A DNA stretch of 64,000 bases from Lonicera japonica (GCA_021464415.1 CM038468.1:28632969-28696968), one strand, 5' to 3'. Shown: positions 45,365 through 57,510, counted from the stretch's first letter. The notes: generated from the letters alone by a model not told the origin. A program made the numbers and translations.

Positions 45365-45369
45365 ACAAG
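45365..45369. repeat. target duplication ACAAG of solo copia LTR
   Basis: ACAAG is repeated at 46897-46901. The uninterrupted sequence ...ACACAAGGATTACT is seen in unit 1 (34480-34494), which confirms the insertion site. Confidence 0.92.
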
Positions 45370-46896
45370 TGTTGACCTTGTAGGTCTTAATCTTATTTTG
45401 ATAATAACAATAATTTAATCATGTGCAATTTAACATGTTTCTTGATATAAGTTTATAGTACACTTATTTGGAAAATTAAGAAAAACATGCCACATGATAA
45501 GGATCATTCATTCCATATTCAATCAAGTCAACATAGCATTGGACAAATTAAGGATATCAATATCTTCACACACATGCTATCAATGCATCTCATGAAGCAC
45601 AAAGATCAAGGATCATATGCAAAAACTTCAAGGCAAGGGTTGCAAGTGAAGATCAATTTGAAGAAACAAATCGAAGCATTTAAAGACTCGACTATTCGGT
45701 AATTGATTGAGTGCTTGGAATTAATGTAAAGCTTCTTAATTGATTATTTATATAGCTAAAACATGTTCATGCATAATTGTTCAATTGATTGAAAACAAGC
45801 TTGAATTGAATTTCCTTTGAAAACATCATTCTTACAAAAATCAGTTTTCAAATAACTTCATATTAAATTTAAACGATCATATTTTCAGTTTTCCAAAAAA
45901 TAGGTGTCTTAGGAACATATTTTGGAGGTCCACAAAGCATTAGAATTAAATTTGGAGTAAAATTGCAAAAGTCAAAAAATTGAGATTTTGGCGTGATGGA
46001 CAGAAGTCATCAGTTGACTGATCCCTCATAATATAGCCGTTGGATTTTTGATTTTTTTCCATTTTTGGTACCAAACTTATACCAAACCTCTCAAATGGTT
46101 ATATCATATTTAGGACTATATATTGGACATCTAAGACACATTTTGACAAGCTTGAATCACTATAGAAACATATTCTTCATCTATCTTCATCATTCTAAGA
46201 TTCAAGAATTTATTTTGATCAATCATTCATTCATTAAGCTATAAATCTTGATCAAACAAGATAACTCTAGTGTGAGTTTCAAATTGTATCTATCAAACAC
46301 TTGAGAGAGTTATTATTCATCGGTGTAAATCACCAAACACTTTGTAATATTCTTTTGTAAGAGGTAAATCCTACAAGTTAGTAAGAAGGTCAATTCTTGT
46401 AGAGTGTAGTGAGACAATTACACTTGAGTGTTGTGAGAGGTAAATCTCATAAGTTAGCAAGATGGTTTCTTATGTGAGTATTGTGAGTAGATCAATACTT
46501 GTAGAGTATGTGAGAAAAATACACTTGTTGCGGTTTGATTTTCACTTGGAAATGCGTTTTTAGCGGAACTTCTCGGGAGCACTATCCGAGGTCGGATGTA
46601 TGGTTTAGACAATTGAACCACGAGAACAAAACGTCTTGGGCTTCAATCAGTTTAATCTTTCTAAACTCAATCTCTCTATCTCTAGCTATTTATTTTATTG
46701 GTATATTATTGATTGAGATTGCCATTTATTAATTGCTCTTGAGTTTTGCTTGATTGATTGTTTGATTTGCTTGTTTTCCTTAATACATTTGTTTAGTTAA
46801 ATTGTTTTGCCTAAACTTTTTTAGAAAACTTTCAAATTCCGTATTAAGTTTTAAAAACCCTATTCACCCCCCTCTAGCGTTAATTTTCGACCTACA
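45370..46896 (+). mobile_element. solo LTR of the copia family
   Basis: 1527 bases running TGTTGACCTTGTAGGTC...TTCGACCTACA with a five-base duplication and no internal region, i.e. the product of LTR-LTR recombination. Same family as 39073-40645 and 60021-61815. A short ORF at 45487-45702 lies within it but is not conserved in frame between the LTR copies. Confidence 0.93.
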
Positions 46897-47030
46897 ACAA
46901 GGATTACTTAGAATTATTATTTTTGTATTTTCATTTTTTTGTTGTATTTTTAGCTTTTTACTATCCAAGCCTTCGTGGTAACGCCGTACATGATACTTTG
47001 TAAACTTTTTGGCTTATGTAAATTTCCTGA

Positions 47031-47834
47031 GGGTGTTTGGCAACCCCAATTTTTTGCTATGGAATTGGAATTGTAGTATGGTTTTAGAATTCCATTATTT
47101 GGATGAACAAAAAGGTTATGGTTTTGGAATTCCGATACAATTCCAAAACTATCAATTCTGAATGATTGAATTACATATAAAGAGTAGACTTTTCCAATTA
47201 CAATTCTCATTGAATTCTAAAAAATAATCACTATCAGTCACCACACACCACACCACACTCCACCCCAACCCTTTTTTCCACCACCAACCATGACAACACA
47301 AAGTGCCCCTTATCCCCCTTTCCCCCCAACTCCACCCCCACCCACCAAACACTACTTTACAGAAGCGCACCACCATTATAACTATATATATTAGAAATGT
47401 ACAATATATAAAAATACATATGTACACCTTTTATATATTATTTATTTACTATACATATAATATATATGCACATATTATAATTATAATCATATATATAGTA
47501 AATATATGTATGTATATGTATATTATATGTACACTATATATACGACTAAACAACCTTCCCACCACCATCTACTGACGGCACCTACTCTCGAAACTTCGGT
47601 GATCTATTTAGACTCCAGTTGTGGGTGGTGTGCCAGAAGTTCTTCATTATCATTGTTTCTTTAGAATTTCAAATGAATTCGAGAAATAAACCACACAAAT
47701 AAACTTGGAATTCTAAAACAATTCCAAACAAAAACTATGAACAATCCAAACAATAGTACTGTAATTCTTTGACATTGCAATTCTATAGAATCAAAATTTT
47801 TATAAAATTCAAAAATTGTGTAACCAAACACACG
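47031..47834. mobile_element. ~800-base MITE, copy in unit 2
   Basis: Same element as 34616-35392, here with GGGTGTTTGG and CCAAACACACG ends that show the inverted repeat better. It is absent from unit 3. Confidence 0.75.
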
Positions 47835-47954
47835 TTGACAATATTTTGTTGGACAAATGAGAAATGTATTTCATAAAATACTACAACAATGTGTGAAAAA
47901 AATTATATATATATATATAATTCAATCATTTACACAAAAAAATTGACTTCGCCA

Positions 47955-48494
47955 CTTATTACTCCGTTTTCATGCCATATTCCCATGATTAGTGACTGTA
48001 ACAATTTTGCCACGGTTAAAGACCATGATAAATTTCAATTGTTGTCATAAGTTCATTTGGTCACAATCTTTGTCCTTGACAATATCCACGCAATGCGTTT
48101 ATAAGTTCATGTCACGCAAATAAAATTTATAATGGAAAAAATAATTAATAATTGCTCAATGATCAAATATGTTACTATCAACCAAAAGATCATTATATCT
48201 TAAAATGCCGACAATAAGTGCAAGATATAAATACAAAAATATATTAAGAATCGTAGTAAGTTATACTATTTGTCACGGTCACTGACTGTAACAAACTCTA
48301 CTCCGTGTCACGGTCAATGACCATAAAAACATATTGTCGTGGTCATAGACCTATCTTACACAATTGTCACGAATGAATCACAGTTGTTGACCGTGACAAA
48401 GATGTTTGTCCCGGTGCTAGTTGTCGCTGTCAAAGTTCGTGACAAAAGGCCTTAACCACGGTCATTGGCCGTGATAAATTCCTGTTTTTCGTGT
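47955..48494. repeat. subterminal block C
   Basis: Homologous to blocks A, B and D, same orientation, ending CCTGTTTTTCGTGTTGG. It opens unit 3. Confidence 0.85.
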
Positions 48495-48719
48495 TGGGTA
48501 CATTGTTTTAGATTCTATTAGGGTCTCATATTTTTTATTAGAGCAATTCATCTTTGTTATTTGTGTATCTTGGAACAATTCACAGTAATAAAAGCATACA
48601 ACTAAGAGCACTATAATCTAAATATATATATATATATGTACATGTAAAATCAATAAAGAAGTTTAGTGAGAGAAACCTGTGAGTTATTGAGGACTATAGC
48701 CGTTAATTTATACCTCTAT

Positions 48720-48890
48720 AATCGAGTCTATAAGTATAGAGGTTTACACATATTTTACTTTTCAAGCAACGAACATGCAACTCCACATCTATTGGCTGCA
48801 ATTTGTACTCGATGGAATTGAGTTGTAGTTAAAAGCGGCGCTGCCACTAGTCGGCAGCCATGGGTGGTCGCTGCCGTTGCCATTCGACAT
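48720..48890 (-). pseudogene. captured NAC-domain first exon, copy 3
   Basis: It starts at the ATG at 48890 (MSNGNGSDHPWLPT) and reaches NSIPS, where a base is lost. The NAC subdomain A remnant continues in another frame (YKLQPIDVELHV). It is more decayed than copy 2. Confidence 0.75.
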
Positions 48891-49370
48891 TGATATAAAA
48901 CTTGCATTTTTAAAATTAAAAATACTCCTTACAATAGTTGTAAAAATGACAAGGAAATTAAATAATTGTTATAATATTTGACTAAATTCACTCCTACACA
49001 ACAAATTCCGATAATAAAATGTGCGAACAAAATCCTAAAACTCTTCCAAAAAATGGTCCTAGATGGATTTTGTAAAACTAAAGAGTCCTTTATTTGTACA
49101 ACTTATGAGTATTTTGTTCTCTCACAAACTCAAGGATTGCTCAAAATTAAATTTTTTTGTTGTATTTTTAGCTTTTTACCATTCAAGCCTTTGTGGTAAC
49201 GCCGTACATGATGCTTTGTAGACTTTTTGACAAATGTAAATTTCCTGGATAATATTTTGTTGGACTAATGAGAAATGTATTTCACAAAATACTGTGACAA
49301 TGTGCTAAAAAATAAAATTATATATATATATACAATTCAACCATTTACACAAAAAACTTGACTTCACCGT

Positions 49371-49911
49371 TTATTTCTCAGTTTTCATACCATATTCCTA
49401 CAGTTAATGACTGTAACAATTTTGTCACGGTCAAAGGCCGTGACAAAGTTTAATTGTTGTCACAGATTCATTTGGTCACAATCTTTGTCTTTGACAATAT
49501 CCTCGCAATGCGTTTGTAAGTTCATGTCACACAAATACAATTTATAATGTAAAAAATAATTAATAATTGCTCAATGATCAAGTTTATTACTATTAACCAA
49601 AAGATCATTAGATCTTAAAATGTCGACGATAAGTGCAAAATATAAATACAAATATATATTAAGAATCGTAGCAAGTTATACTATTTGTCACGATCACTTA
49701 CCGTTGCAAGCTATAATCCGTGTCAGGGTCGATGACGGTAATAATATATCATCGTGGTCACAGACATTTCTCACACAATTATCACGAATGTGTCTTAGTT
49801 GTTAACCATGACAAAGATGTTTGTCCCAGTGCTAGTTGCCACAGTCAACGACAGTGATAAAAGCCTTAACCACAGTGGTTGACAGTGACAAATTCCTGTT
49901 TTTAGTGTGGT
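49371..49911. repeat. subterminal block D with right terminal repeat
   Basis: Homologous to A-C. It ends CCTGTTTTTAGTGTGG directly against the interrupted transposase, so it is the right end of the composite insertion. Confidence 0.85.
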
Positions 49912-50620
49912 CATTTGATTGACAATTGGTTTGTAAATCTTCTTGAAGGCACCCATGAACAACATCTTCCAGCTCAATTTCATTAAAAACCAAGGAATAT
50001 ATTGCATGTGGGCATGGTATCCCATTCAACTCTCATTTGCCACAAGAGCAAGTGTTTTCATCCAAATCAACCATATACTTCTCACTATGGATACAATTAT
50101 TTTCATATTTCCCTGCACCTGATCATGTTGGAATACAATTGCTAGCACCAAGCTTGTACTTGTCATTTTTTTTTAATCTTTAGACAAAATTTCCTTTCCC
50201 ATTTGTTTGCATTCTCTCTATTATGTTGCATCATTACCCTCACATACACTATAATCTTCTCAAGCAACCTAGAATTGGATTCTTTTTAACATAAAGTATA
50301 CATTTATTGAAATTATCATAAATGTTATTCAATAACATATCACATTTAGACATTGTCTTGAAATGAGACCTTTACCAATGACATAGTGATTTGTCTTTAA
50401 ACCACTAAAAGGTTGCCAATTTATAATCCTTCATCTTCTTCATTGCATTAGTGAATGGAGGCACATTACTGGACATTGCAACACTCCATAGCAGCTCTTT
50501 ATACACCTTCCCTGTATAGCCAGCAATCTTAAAGTTTGCATGTAAGTGTATCACACAAAACCTATGCTTACTTCTAGAGAGAAATTTGATAGAGTAAATT
50601 AATAAATTAGTTCACTTAGC
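49912..50620 (-). pseudogene. MuDR-like transposase, middle part with SWIM finger
   Basis: On the minus strand, RFCVIHLHANFKIAGYTGK and WSVAMSSNVPPFTNAMKKM (about 50560-50420) match the region between the second and third catalytic acids of MuDR-type transposases. The SWIM finger follows: CSCGK...GIPCPHAI (about 50060-49990), then EDVVHGCLQEDL. It ends NCQSN at the insertion border and continues at 33266. The N-terminal half (with the first catalytic Asp) is missing beyond about 50.62 kb. Stops occur within. Confidence 0.82.
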
Positions 50621-51240
50621 CAGTCACAAAAGGACATGTAGCCACCCATGTCAGCAGTCAAAACCGCCGTGGAAAGGGGGCTCGAGAGCTCTGGCTTGAG
50701 CGCCACTTGGGAACCAGAGCTCTAAAGAGTATGCGTATTCGACCTAAGTGTTGTTTTCTTATATCGGAATACATGGCTTATGTGCCAGATCTCTTTCAAC
50801 GAGTTCTAGAGGTCTTTAGTTAACCACTGTGTCAGAGGAAACACATGCAGCATGGATGACTACCACTAACTCTGCCAATACCGCAAAACCTTCCTCAACT
50901 TCATTAAATGCACACCAACTGCATTTAATGCACCAGAATACATGGAAGAAGCAACATTAGAGTTTGTGATGATGGGGGATGGCTCTAGACTTGCTTTAGG
51001 AGGTCTCCCATGCGCTTCTCTCCTTGTGATATATATATATATATATATGGGGAATATTTATTTCCCTCAACATCCAAGCAACCAAGTAATCAAGCTTTTA
51101 CTACAAAAGTTTTACTATAGAACTACAAGGCAAATAACAGTGTCTAAAAGAGATATAAAAGAGATAAAGCTCTAAAGCACATGACAGAGCTCCAAGTATA
51201 GGGCATTTAGGCTCTGTGTGACTTAGAACTCTTCCAATTG
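50621..51240 (+). other. possible LTR fragment
   Basis: The sequence changes character at the transposase break. It contains repeated gagctctgg/gagctctaa words and a TATA-like (AT)n at 51030-51049 followed by tccctcaacatcc. It looks like part of an LTR, but no boundaries, primer site or partner were found. Confidence 0.3.
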
Positions 51241-54240
51241 TAATGGTACATACTCATACCACTTTCCAAGTAAGGGTCGTTCTTTGTTTGCGGGTGATGG
51301 GGGGTTTTTGGATATGATGGTCGGTGCATGATGAGAAATCATTCATTTGGTAGGTTTTCTTCCAAGTATCCATTTTAGAATTGTGAGACAAAAGGTAAGC
51401 TGGTTATTGTGAAGAAGATAACTATACAATTCCACTTCCCCAGTTAAAGGAAAACCTTGGCTTTTGTTGTTTCAATTGCCAAAGTTGGTTTTCATGGTGA
51501 GCTAGAAAATATACAATACAATGATACATGTTATTATTTATCAATTAAATTATAGAAAAGTGTGCATTTCTCTCTCCTTAATCATATGTGTCATTGATTT
51601 CCTACAATTTAATTAGGTAAGTGATAATATGTGTTATTATAACTGTTGTATTGAATATTTTCAAAGCATGCATCTCCAATGGTATTGATGATGAGTAATA
51701 ATAGAAAACATTTAAACTTGTTTGAAATCTAATGAAAAAATTAATTTTTGGAATGATTACTACATTAGTAACTCATCGGTCTATATTAGATGCACCGGTA
51801 CCAAAGTAATAAGATTTGCCTCTTTATTTTCTCTTATAATATAAATATAAAGTTCTCCTAATAAAAGTATTTTTTTTTCCTTCTGTGTATATCAGAAAGA
51901 AAGGTGACATTTAAAAGAATGGTTATTTTAGATATTCATACCTAAATAGGTGGTTTTAAATCTACTCGCAAAATGTTAGCGGTTGAATTTATGCTAATTT
52001 AAAATTAAACTTCTCAAACTTTCCATATGAAAATTGAGATGTATATCTATTCATTAATATTATTTTATGAGTATATATTTTAATTAAGCTATAAAAAGAA
52101 ATTCGCTTACTTTAACAAAAAGAAGATATGCCTATTGAAAAGGGTAATTTGATAATTTTTTTCACAAAAATTTGTTGAGATGATTTATATTTTGAGTAGA
52201 TCACCTCTCCACAAAATTTCAGAAAAAAATAATAAAATTTAGATCTAAAAGTGGGTGGAAGTGATAAATTTTGAATAGAACACTTCCACCAAATTTTATA
52301 AAAAAATTCAACTTAGAAGTGGGTGAGATTTTTAATGAAATTTAGTGGAGGCCGGTTATCTCATCCACTTCTAGGTTAAATTTTCATTTTTAAAATAAAA
52401 CTTGGTGGAGGTGAACTACTAAAAATTTAGATCATCTCTTCAAAATTTTATAAAAAAAATTCTTTCAATGAAATTTCTCGTTAGAACATAACTCGTATGT
52501 ATTTACTTTAAAATTAGTTTCCGACTTAGGATTTACTTCCTTATTTATCTAATTTCTTAACATATCTAAAAGATTATTAATAACACTTAACACTAATCTT
52601 ATATGTAACAGTAGAAAATTAAAATTTATATTAGTATCACCATAAAATCAACAAATAGCCTTTTGTAAATAAACGAGTTCATAATATTGTCTTTTTTGCC
52701 ACATAACTACTATTGAAAAATTATTTCTAGCAGCATTATAACTTAAAAATAATAATTATAAATTGGTGGTCAGCAAGGACTATTCTTTTATTCGATCTCA
52801 TTAACTAAAAGGGATGTTTGGCCGAAAGTCCCTCGTCAAATTTCCTTCTAGGCCAACTATTATTTTGTTGGACACAAATGCCCTTTAATTGATATATTTT
52901 AAAATTTTAAAATAAAGTAATTTTTTTATCTATATATCCAATAATGGTAAAAATTATATTTGCCGAATGTATGCATTGAAATCTGCCAAACGACAATTCA
53001 CATGGCTCTAAAATATATGCCAAAAATAAAATTTCCCCCTATTAATATTTTTATGCATCATTCATTTTTTGTACATAATTCTACACATTTGAGTTATATT
53101 TTTTGTAATGACCTCTAATACTAAAATGGTGGCGTTTTAAAATAACGTTAATTATGCAAGTATTTTTGTACATAATTCTACACATTTGAGTTCTTTTCAA
53201 TCGAATGTGGGTGGTCAAATTAAAACGACGGCGTTGTGGTCCTACCTTTGGAGGCTCTTTGTGCTGTGATTTGGCAATGCATGGAAAAAGTTAAAGGTGG
53301 GGCCCGATCACAGGTTGTGCCAGTGTGAAAAAAATGACAACAATAATCGAGGTACTTTTATTCTACTTTTTACTAATACATGTATTAATTTAAATTATTA
53401 ATTAATGTTGCTTATTATTTATTTATGTCTGGTTCACTTAGATTACTTGGATCAGATAGAATTTGTGTGTGTATAAAGTAAAGCAAATAAATCACAATGC
53501 CAAGAAATAACATTGTTCGGCCTAAAAAGCTACCTATTTCTTGGTCACTTTTATTCTCTCTTCTAATTGCCTACTCAAATGAAAATATATTTTCAGTAGG
53601 GTATTTCTAGATGATCTAGGATTAAAGATGTAGAAGCCTTTACAAAGTAGGTTATATATACAAGATTTAAATAGGGATAGGAATTCCAGTAGAGCAGTAC
53701 AAGTTGAATAGTTAATAAAATATTTAGGAGAATAATTTCTTATGCTTTATCTTGTGTACCTGTTTAGTTGAGAATGAAGCTTCCTTAGTTATTCTTTAGA
53801 TGCATTGAATCTAATCATGTTCTTGTCTTGAGAGTAGGCCCACAGTTTGAACTTTATTATTGTGTGACTTTGGGCCCGATTAATTGTTTGGGCTAGTTGT
53901 AAACTTTATTGGCTTCAGTGAACTAGTCCTTGATAAAAATTCCCATGTCCAGTCTAGTAGACATATACTTAATTTATTTATTTCGGTTGAGCTGAAGGCC
54001 ACACGTCATGCTCCATTTAAATCCGGTTTAGACATGGGCAAAATTTATATATCTGGGTTAATTATTTTATTCAAATAATGTGTTAAAAAGTTTATTTGTT
54101 AATTTGTGGGGGTTTGTTTCAAGTGCTAACCAGATGAATCATTTGAGTTGTTAATTTATTAGTTGTAAACATTATAAATTGGTACATGTATTGTTAAAGT
54201 AAAAAAACTAATAAGAGAAGTGATAAACCGTAAAAAAAAA
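51241..54240. other. AT-rich intergenic DNA
   Basis: No gene recognised. It contains a degenerate foldback at 52190-52450, a direct repeat 'ttttgtacataattctacacatttgagtt' at about 53070-53098 and 53165-53194, and A/T simple sequence. Confidence 0.55.
52190..52450. repeat. degenerate foldback repeat
   Basis: Complementary and direct words alternate: cacctctccacaaaattt, cacttccaccaaatttta, tttagtggagg, acttggtggaggtgaac, agaagtgggtgag. Parts can pair across the centre. This suggests an old MITE. No ends could be fixed. Confidence 0.5.
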
Positions 54241-54242
54241 GT

Positions 54243-54468
54243 GGCGTTTGACGCACTTGAAAAGAGGATGTGATAGGATATATCCATCTTATCATATATT
54301 TAGTGTTCGTCGGAATTAGATATCAGAGGAGATTATTTATCCCACCAAAGATTTTTATCCTACTGAGAGAGATTAACGAATCCTACCTAAGAGGCGGAAT
54401 TATTTTATCTTGTTCGATTGGAATTAAATAATTCTATCTGACTCTCTAATCCGACGCGTCAAACCTAA
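54243..54468. mobile_element. MITE-like element
   Basis: It starts GGCGTTTGACGCACTTG and ends GACGCGTCAAACC, an inverted pair around GGTTTGACGC, with AT-rich interior and no coding content. About 225 bases. The target duplication is not clear. Confidence 0.5.
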
Positions 54469-55139
54469 TGATTTTGTCCGAGAATATATATATATAGAAG
54501 TCGTTAAGATATATTAATAATTGAACTTAAGCTATGCTTTTGGAATTTGTGTTACAGACATTGAATAATATTTTTCTAAATAAATCTAAAAAGAAAAGTG
54601 AGGCTTTTACTTTAAAAGGGTGGTGATGTTGGCACCCCTAATATCCATTGGTAACACTCACACCTAAAAAAAAAGTAAATTGTTATTTCCACCCCACTTC
54701 ATTTAATCTAGTACAAAAGTTAATTAACCCTAAACTAATTTTTCACCCACTTGTTTAAATTTAAAACAAAAGTTAATGAATCTTTAACTTGTTAAAGAGT
54801 CATTCCCCTCCAAAGTTAATCAACATTTGTCCCTAAATTAAATTCCTCTCCAAAATTCCTCTTTTCTACCATCTTCAACCGAGTTTAGCAACAAATTTCG
54901 GTTGCACCAAAATGGGCAACAACACTTCGATCTCCACCATTGATGCAAAAGGGTAAGCTTGAGAAGAATGGAAGGAAAAAAGAAAACTTTGGAACAAGAT
55001 AAGAAAACCAAGGAAAAAAGAGTTAATCAAAGAGAGAGATATATATTTTTATTATGCTTCATTGTTTATATTATTTTCATAACATACATATCATATATAT
55101 ATATACAAATAACACATTTTTCAAATGAAGCACGAAGAA

Positions 55140-55330
55140 GGTTTACTCGGTTCCCCGTAACCGAGTTGTAGGCTTAGACACTCGATTGCTCTCAACCGAG
55201 TATGACCATTTTATTCCGGGTTGAAAAAAGCTCATTCAGTCGACCGCGACCGAGTACATATGATCTTACTCGGTTACTAATGGCCGAGTGTATGCTACAA
55301 CTATCGGTCCTTAAGGGCCGATTGCACTAA
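55140..55330. repeat. left cluster of ACTCGG palindromes
   Basis: It contains actcggttccccgtaaccgagt, cactcgattgctctcaaccgagta, cgaccgcgaccgagta, actcggttactaatggccgagt and atcggtccttaagggccgat, each an interrupted palindrome of 16-24 bases. The same core is in the right array. The likely role is transposase binding, by inference. Confidence 0.75.
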
Positions 55331-55369
55331 TTTTCTAATTATAAATATTAAAATATCTTATTTTCAGGA

Positions 55370-55894
55370 TGCATGTTCTCTTAAGTCTACAGTATGGCAA
55401 GAGTGTTCATTTATTGAAGAAATTGATTTCTCTATAATTGACCGAATATCTCAGAATTCAAAACTTGTTCACGTGTTTAATGAGCATATGGTTGAATTAG
55501 AGCCTCTTAATTCAATTCAAAATAATTTTGACGATTGTGATTACCAAAATTCTGATGATATAATTATAGCACTGCCTCTTAATTCACATTACAATGGTGA
55601 CGATAATCCTGATCGCGATGAGTGCAATCCCCATAGTGGTGAACAACATCTTGTGGCGGGCAATCTAACTCCTAATTCAATTAAAAGTAATGTCGACGGT
55701 TATGATCGCCAAAGTTCTAAGCAAACGATTATAGAACTGCCTCTTTATTCACATTATGATGGTGATGATAATCCTGATGGCGGTGAATGAATCCCCATAG
55801 TGGTGAACAACATCTTTTGGCGAGCAATCCAAATCCTATGGAGAATAATGATAATAAAATTAAAGTTGACGTGACTCCAATTTTTGTAACGGAT
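55370..55894 (+). pseudogene. N-terminal exon of MULE transposase with an internal repeat
   Basis: It follows an AG acceptor (ttttcag|GATGC) and ends at a donor (GATGAA|GTAAGT). It is acidic and Asn/Asp-rich, with two copies of a ~70-residue unit (LPLNSHYNGDDNPDRDECNP / LPLYSHYDGDDNPDGGE) sharing NPHSGEQHL. A one-base loss near 55788 shifts the second copy. A possible first exon lies at 54912-54951 (MGNNTSISTIDAK). No known domain. Confidence 0.6.
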
Positions 55895-55981
55895 GAAGTA
55901 AGTATAATATAGTATATATTGTGGTACGATTTAAATAAGTTATTGATTAAGTTAATTTATATTAACATTTGTATTTTGTAG

Positions 55982-57510
55982 GTATTTTTGTTTCGATATG
56001 CATTGGTGGGTTGGTGTCAAAGTCAAGGAAAACGCATTCAAACTATTATCATTACATTGAAATCTGACAAAGGAAATGGTACGAGGAGGCAACCAAGGTT
56101 AATATTGGGTTGTGAAAGAAGCGGGGTATACCGTGAAAGGAAGAATCATAACAAAAAAGAATATTGTACAAGAAAATGCAATTGCCCATTCAAACTTCGG
56201 TGTATGAATATTGATGATGATAAGTGGAAGATAAAAGTGGAATGCGGCATTCATAACCACGAGTTGCCGAAAACTTTAGTTGGACATCCGTATGCGGGAA
56301 GATTGAGCAAAGAAGAGAGGAAGTTTGTTGTAGACATGACTCTTGCTGGAATTAAACCAAAAGAGATTATGAATGCAATTAAACAGCGTCACAAAGAGAA
56401 TGCATCCACCGCGAGAACAATTTACAATGCGAAGGCTAATATGAGAACACATGATTTGGAAGGGAGGAGTGCGATGCAACAATTGTTGAAGGTTCTCATG
56501 GAGTTCCATTATGTTTATTGGTATAGGAGTAATGAAACAACAAATTAGGTCTTAGACCTTTTTTTGGCACATTCCGAGAGCATTTTGTTAGCGAAGTGTT
56601 TTCCTTCGTTAGTACTTGTTGACTGCACGTATAAGACTAATAGATATAAAATGCCATTGTTTGCTATGGTGGGAATTACGTCCACCAGTTAGATATTTTC
56701 CATCACTCATTGTTTTATGCATAGCGAAGTGGAGGATAATTATCGATGGGCGCTTTCAAACTTGAAGATGTTATATTTGTTGCATGAAATACCAAATGCA
56801 TTTGTCCCGGATAAGGATAATGCTTGCATTAATGCCATCCATAGCGTTTTTCCCAAAGCTCATCGAATGTTATGTACATTTTATATTTCAAAATGTGTGC
56901 AACAACATTATAAACCGAATTTCAATAGTGAGTCTATTTGAAAAAAAAATCTCCCAGTCATGGAGTAGTCTTATCCAGGTGACATCTAAAGCCAAGTTTT
57001 TTGAAGGTTGGGTGGAATTAAAAAAAGATTGGGCCTCGTTTTCGAAGTGCACTGAATATTTGTCAAAGACGTGGTTCAAACGTATAAAGCACTTTGTACT
57101 TGTATGGACTAATCAGATAAAACACCGTGGCAACATACTACGAATAGAGCCGAAGGGTCGCATGGCAAGTTGAAGACTCACCTCGACACGAGCCAAGGAA
57201 GTTTTCCCATAGTGTTTGGGGCGATGAATAATATGTTGGATAACCAACTTACCGAAGTTAAAGCCCATTTGAGAGTAGTCTTGGATCTACAAAATTGTTT
57301 CACAATGGCAAGCCATACCGAGAGCTCATGGGGAGGATTTCCCATTTAGCATTAGATTTGATAAGGCGGGAGAACGATAAGGCGATTGAGGATGTTGGCG
57401 TAGATCCATCCAAATGTGATCATGTCCTTCGGATGGTTTATGGGCTACCATGGGCATATGAATTATTAGAGTATGGTTGTAAAAATCGAAGTATACATTA
57501 AGAGCTGTTG
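55982..57510 (+). pseudogene. FAR1-type MULE transposase
   Basis: It begins after an AG acceptor. A FAR1-type WRKY-GCM1 DNA-binding domain comes first (RQPRLILGCERSGVYR, CTRKCNCPFKLRC, GIHNHEL). The MULE core follows: LVDCTYKTNRYKMPLF (first Asp), MHSEVEDNYRWAL, VPDKDNACINAI (second Asp), PKAHRMLCTFYI. Two stops (56546 and about 56688) and two frameshifts (about 56940 and 57150) interrupt it. The SWIM-like end reads CDHVLRMVYGLPWAYEL, where the usual GLPCAHEL has lost both Cys and His. Inactive. Confidence 0.85.

Larger units (their letters stand above)
33267..49911. mobile_element. 16.6-kb composite insertion of tandem units with CACTA-like ends and captured NAC exons
   Basis: The left end reads CCACTACACCAAAAAC and the right end GTTTTTAGTGTGG, roughly inverted. 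Inside, a subterminal block rich in GTCACGGTCATTGACCGTGACA-type words occurs four times in the same orientation (A 33267, B about 35508, C about 47955, D about 49371). Each of A to C is followed by a captured NAC exon unit. This gives three tandem units plus a final block. Later insertions in unit 2 (a MULE with a copia element, and a solo LTR) inflate it. No transposase of its own is visible, so it is non-autonomous. Confidence 0.75.

Noticed and set aside
51000..51060. Promoter of a host gene at the (AT)n TATA-like run
   Set aside because: No coding sequence follows; the context looks like an LTR fragment.
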